From positions 1 through 5,856 of the forward strand of contig JAJFJE010000327.1 in the NCBI GenBank assembly GCA_021774355.1: a stretch of 5,856 bases of DNA, written 5' to 3'. Every line of letters starts with the position of its first letter. The first letter of the stretch is position 1. The translations under genes and the position numbers were made by a program. Below the pieces are notes generated by a model. That model was not told the DNA's origin. It searched no databases and saw nothing but the letters and a program-made list of their open reading frames with translations. Below, piece after piece: positions 5,320-5,856 of this stretch. This DNA is from Alphaproteobacteria bacterium. Its GTDB lineage: Bacteria; Pseudomonadota; Alphaproteobacteria; Zavarziniales; Zavarziniaceae.

Positions 5320-5856
5320 GTGCAGCCAGCGAACGCATCGTCGAGGTCTGGAACGGCAAGATCAAGCTGAAGGTGAAGGTCGCCGGTCACGGCCCCGCCC
5401 TGGTCTATCTCCATCCCGCGGCGGGACTGCTGTGGGACCCATTCCTGGACCGGCTGGCGGAACGCTATACCGTCTATGCGCCGGAATTCCCCGGCACCTC
5501 CCAGGGCGATCCCTATGCCATCCACCAGATCGACGAGATGTGGGACGTGGTGCTGCTCTACGAGGAGGCGATCCGCAAACTGGGGCTGGCCCGGCCGATC
5601 CTCGCCGGGCAGAGCTTCGGCGGCATGCTGGCCGCGGAACTGGCCGCGAGCTTTCCCGGGATCTGCTCGCGCCTGATCCTGTTCGACGCCATCGGCCTGT
5701 GGCGGGACGATGCGCCGGTCGCCAACTGGATCGCCGCCGACCCTTCCGCGTTGCCGGCGATGCTGTTCAAGGATCCGCAAAGCGCCGCCGCCCAGGCCAT
5801 GCTGGCCATGCCGGCCGATCCCGAAGCGGCCCTGATGGCGACGGTCGGCCTGGTCT
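5316..5856 (+). CDS. Alpha/beta-fold hydrolase (5' part; runs off the right edge)
   Basis: The first 180 residues of an alpha/beta hydrolase are visible, with no stop before the window ends. The order fits the fold: a first strand pair (8-22), GHGPALVYLHPAAGL (24-38) with the oxyanion-loop His-Pro in place of the usual His-Gly, the strand YTVYAPEFPGTSQGD (51-65), then the nucleophile elbow AGQSFGGMLA (97-106) with Ser100, and RLILFDAIGL (119-128). The lid begins after this; the catalytic acid and histidine should lie beyond the edge. The ATG at 5316 overlaps the LLM stop (ATGA), with AAGGAGG at 5299-5305 ten bases upstream inside the LLM gene. Co-translation suggests it acts on the LLM product or a related intermediate, for instance by opening an ester or lactone. 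The exact reaction cannot be told. Confidence 0.88.
   Translation, partial: MSAASERIVEVWNGKIKLKVKVAGHGPALVYLHPAAGLLWDPFLDRLAERYTVYAPEFPGTSQGDPYAIHQIDEMWDVVLLYEEAIRKLGLARPILAGQSFGGMLAAELAASFPGICSRLILFDAIGLWRDDAPVANWIAADPSALPAMLFKDPQSAAAQAMLAMPADPEAALMATVGLV

Noticed and set aside
5241..5809. Minus-strand open frames opposite the alpha/beta hydrolase
   Set aside because: The + strand frame from 5316 carries the GQSFGG nucleophile elbow and is translationally coupled to the LLM gene. The minus-strand frames show no family features.

Overview
This is a GC-rich window (strong G/C preference at third codon positions) with short intergenic gaps, most likely chromosomal DNA of an alphaproteobacterium. 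The best taxonomic hint is the DUF1194 protein at the left edge, a family found mainly in Alphaproteobacteria. The high GC is compatible with, but does not prove, a Rhodospirillales-like organism. I see no tRNA, rRNA, CRISPR array, insertion sequence, integrase or other sign of a mobile element.

Layout, left to right. (1) The 3' end of a DUF1194 (von Willebrand A-like) gene runs on the + strand off the left edge. (2) Its last 20 bases overlap, tail to tail, a two-gene minus-strand operon: an SPFH/band-7 membrane protein of the QmcA type (759-1688), then a short NfeD-family partner (319-762), joined by an ATGA stop/start overlap. (3) Divergent from that operon across 75 bp is a stand-alone class I glutamine amidotransferase on the + strand (1764-2504). 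(4) It converges, with a 7-bp gap, on a two-domain chromate transporter ChrA on the minus strand (2512-3879). (5) After a 174-bp divergent leader, a + strand operon begins: a 421-aa luciferase-like (LLM class) flavin-dependent oxidoreductase starting at a GTG (4054-5319). It is joined by a second ATGA overlap to an alpha/beta-hydrolase gene that runs off the right edge (5316 onward).

How the genes work together. Two pairs look functionally linked. SPFH plus NfeD is a conserved membrane-microdomain pair: the NfeD soluble domain is thought to act with the SPFH oligomer at the inner membrane. The LLM oxidoreductase plus alpha/beta hydrolase looks like an oxidise-then-hydrolyse catabolic pair, for example a flavin-dependent oxygenation giving an ester or lactone that the hydrolase opens, but the substrate cannot be read from the sequence. 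The amidotransferase and ChrA appear to be single-gene units. No gap between genes exceeds 174 bp, so there is no large unexplained stretch. The long open frames lying antisense to these genes are explained by GC-rich codon bias. I judge the window ordinary overall; the LLM/hydrolase operon and its leader merit the closest look.
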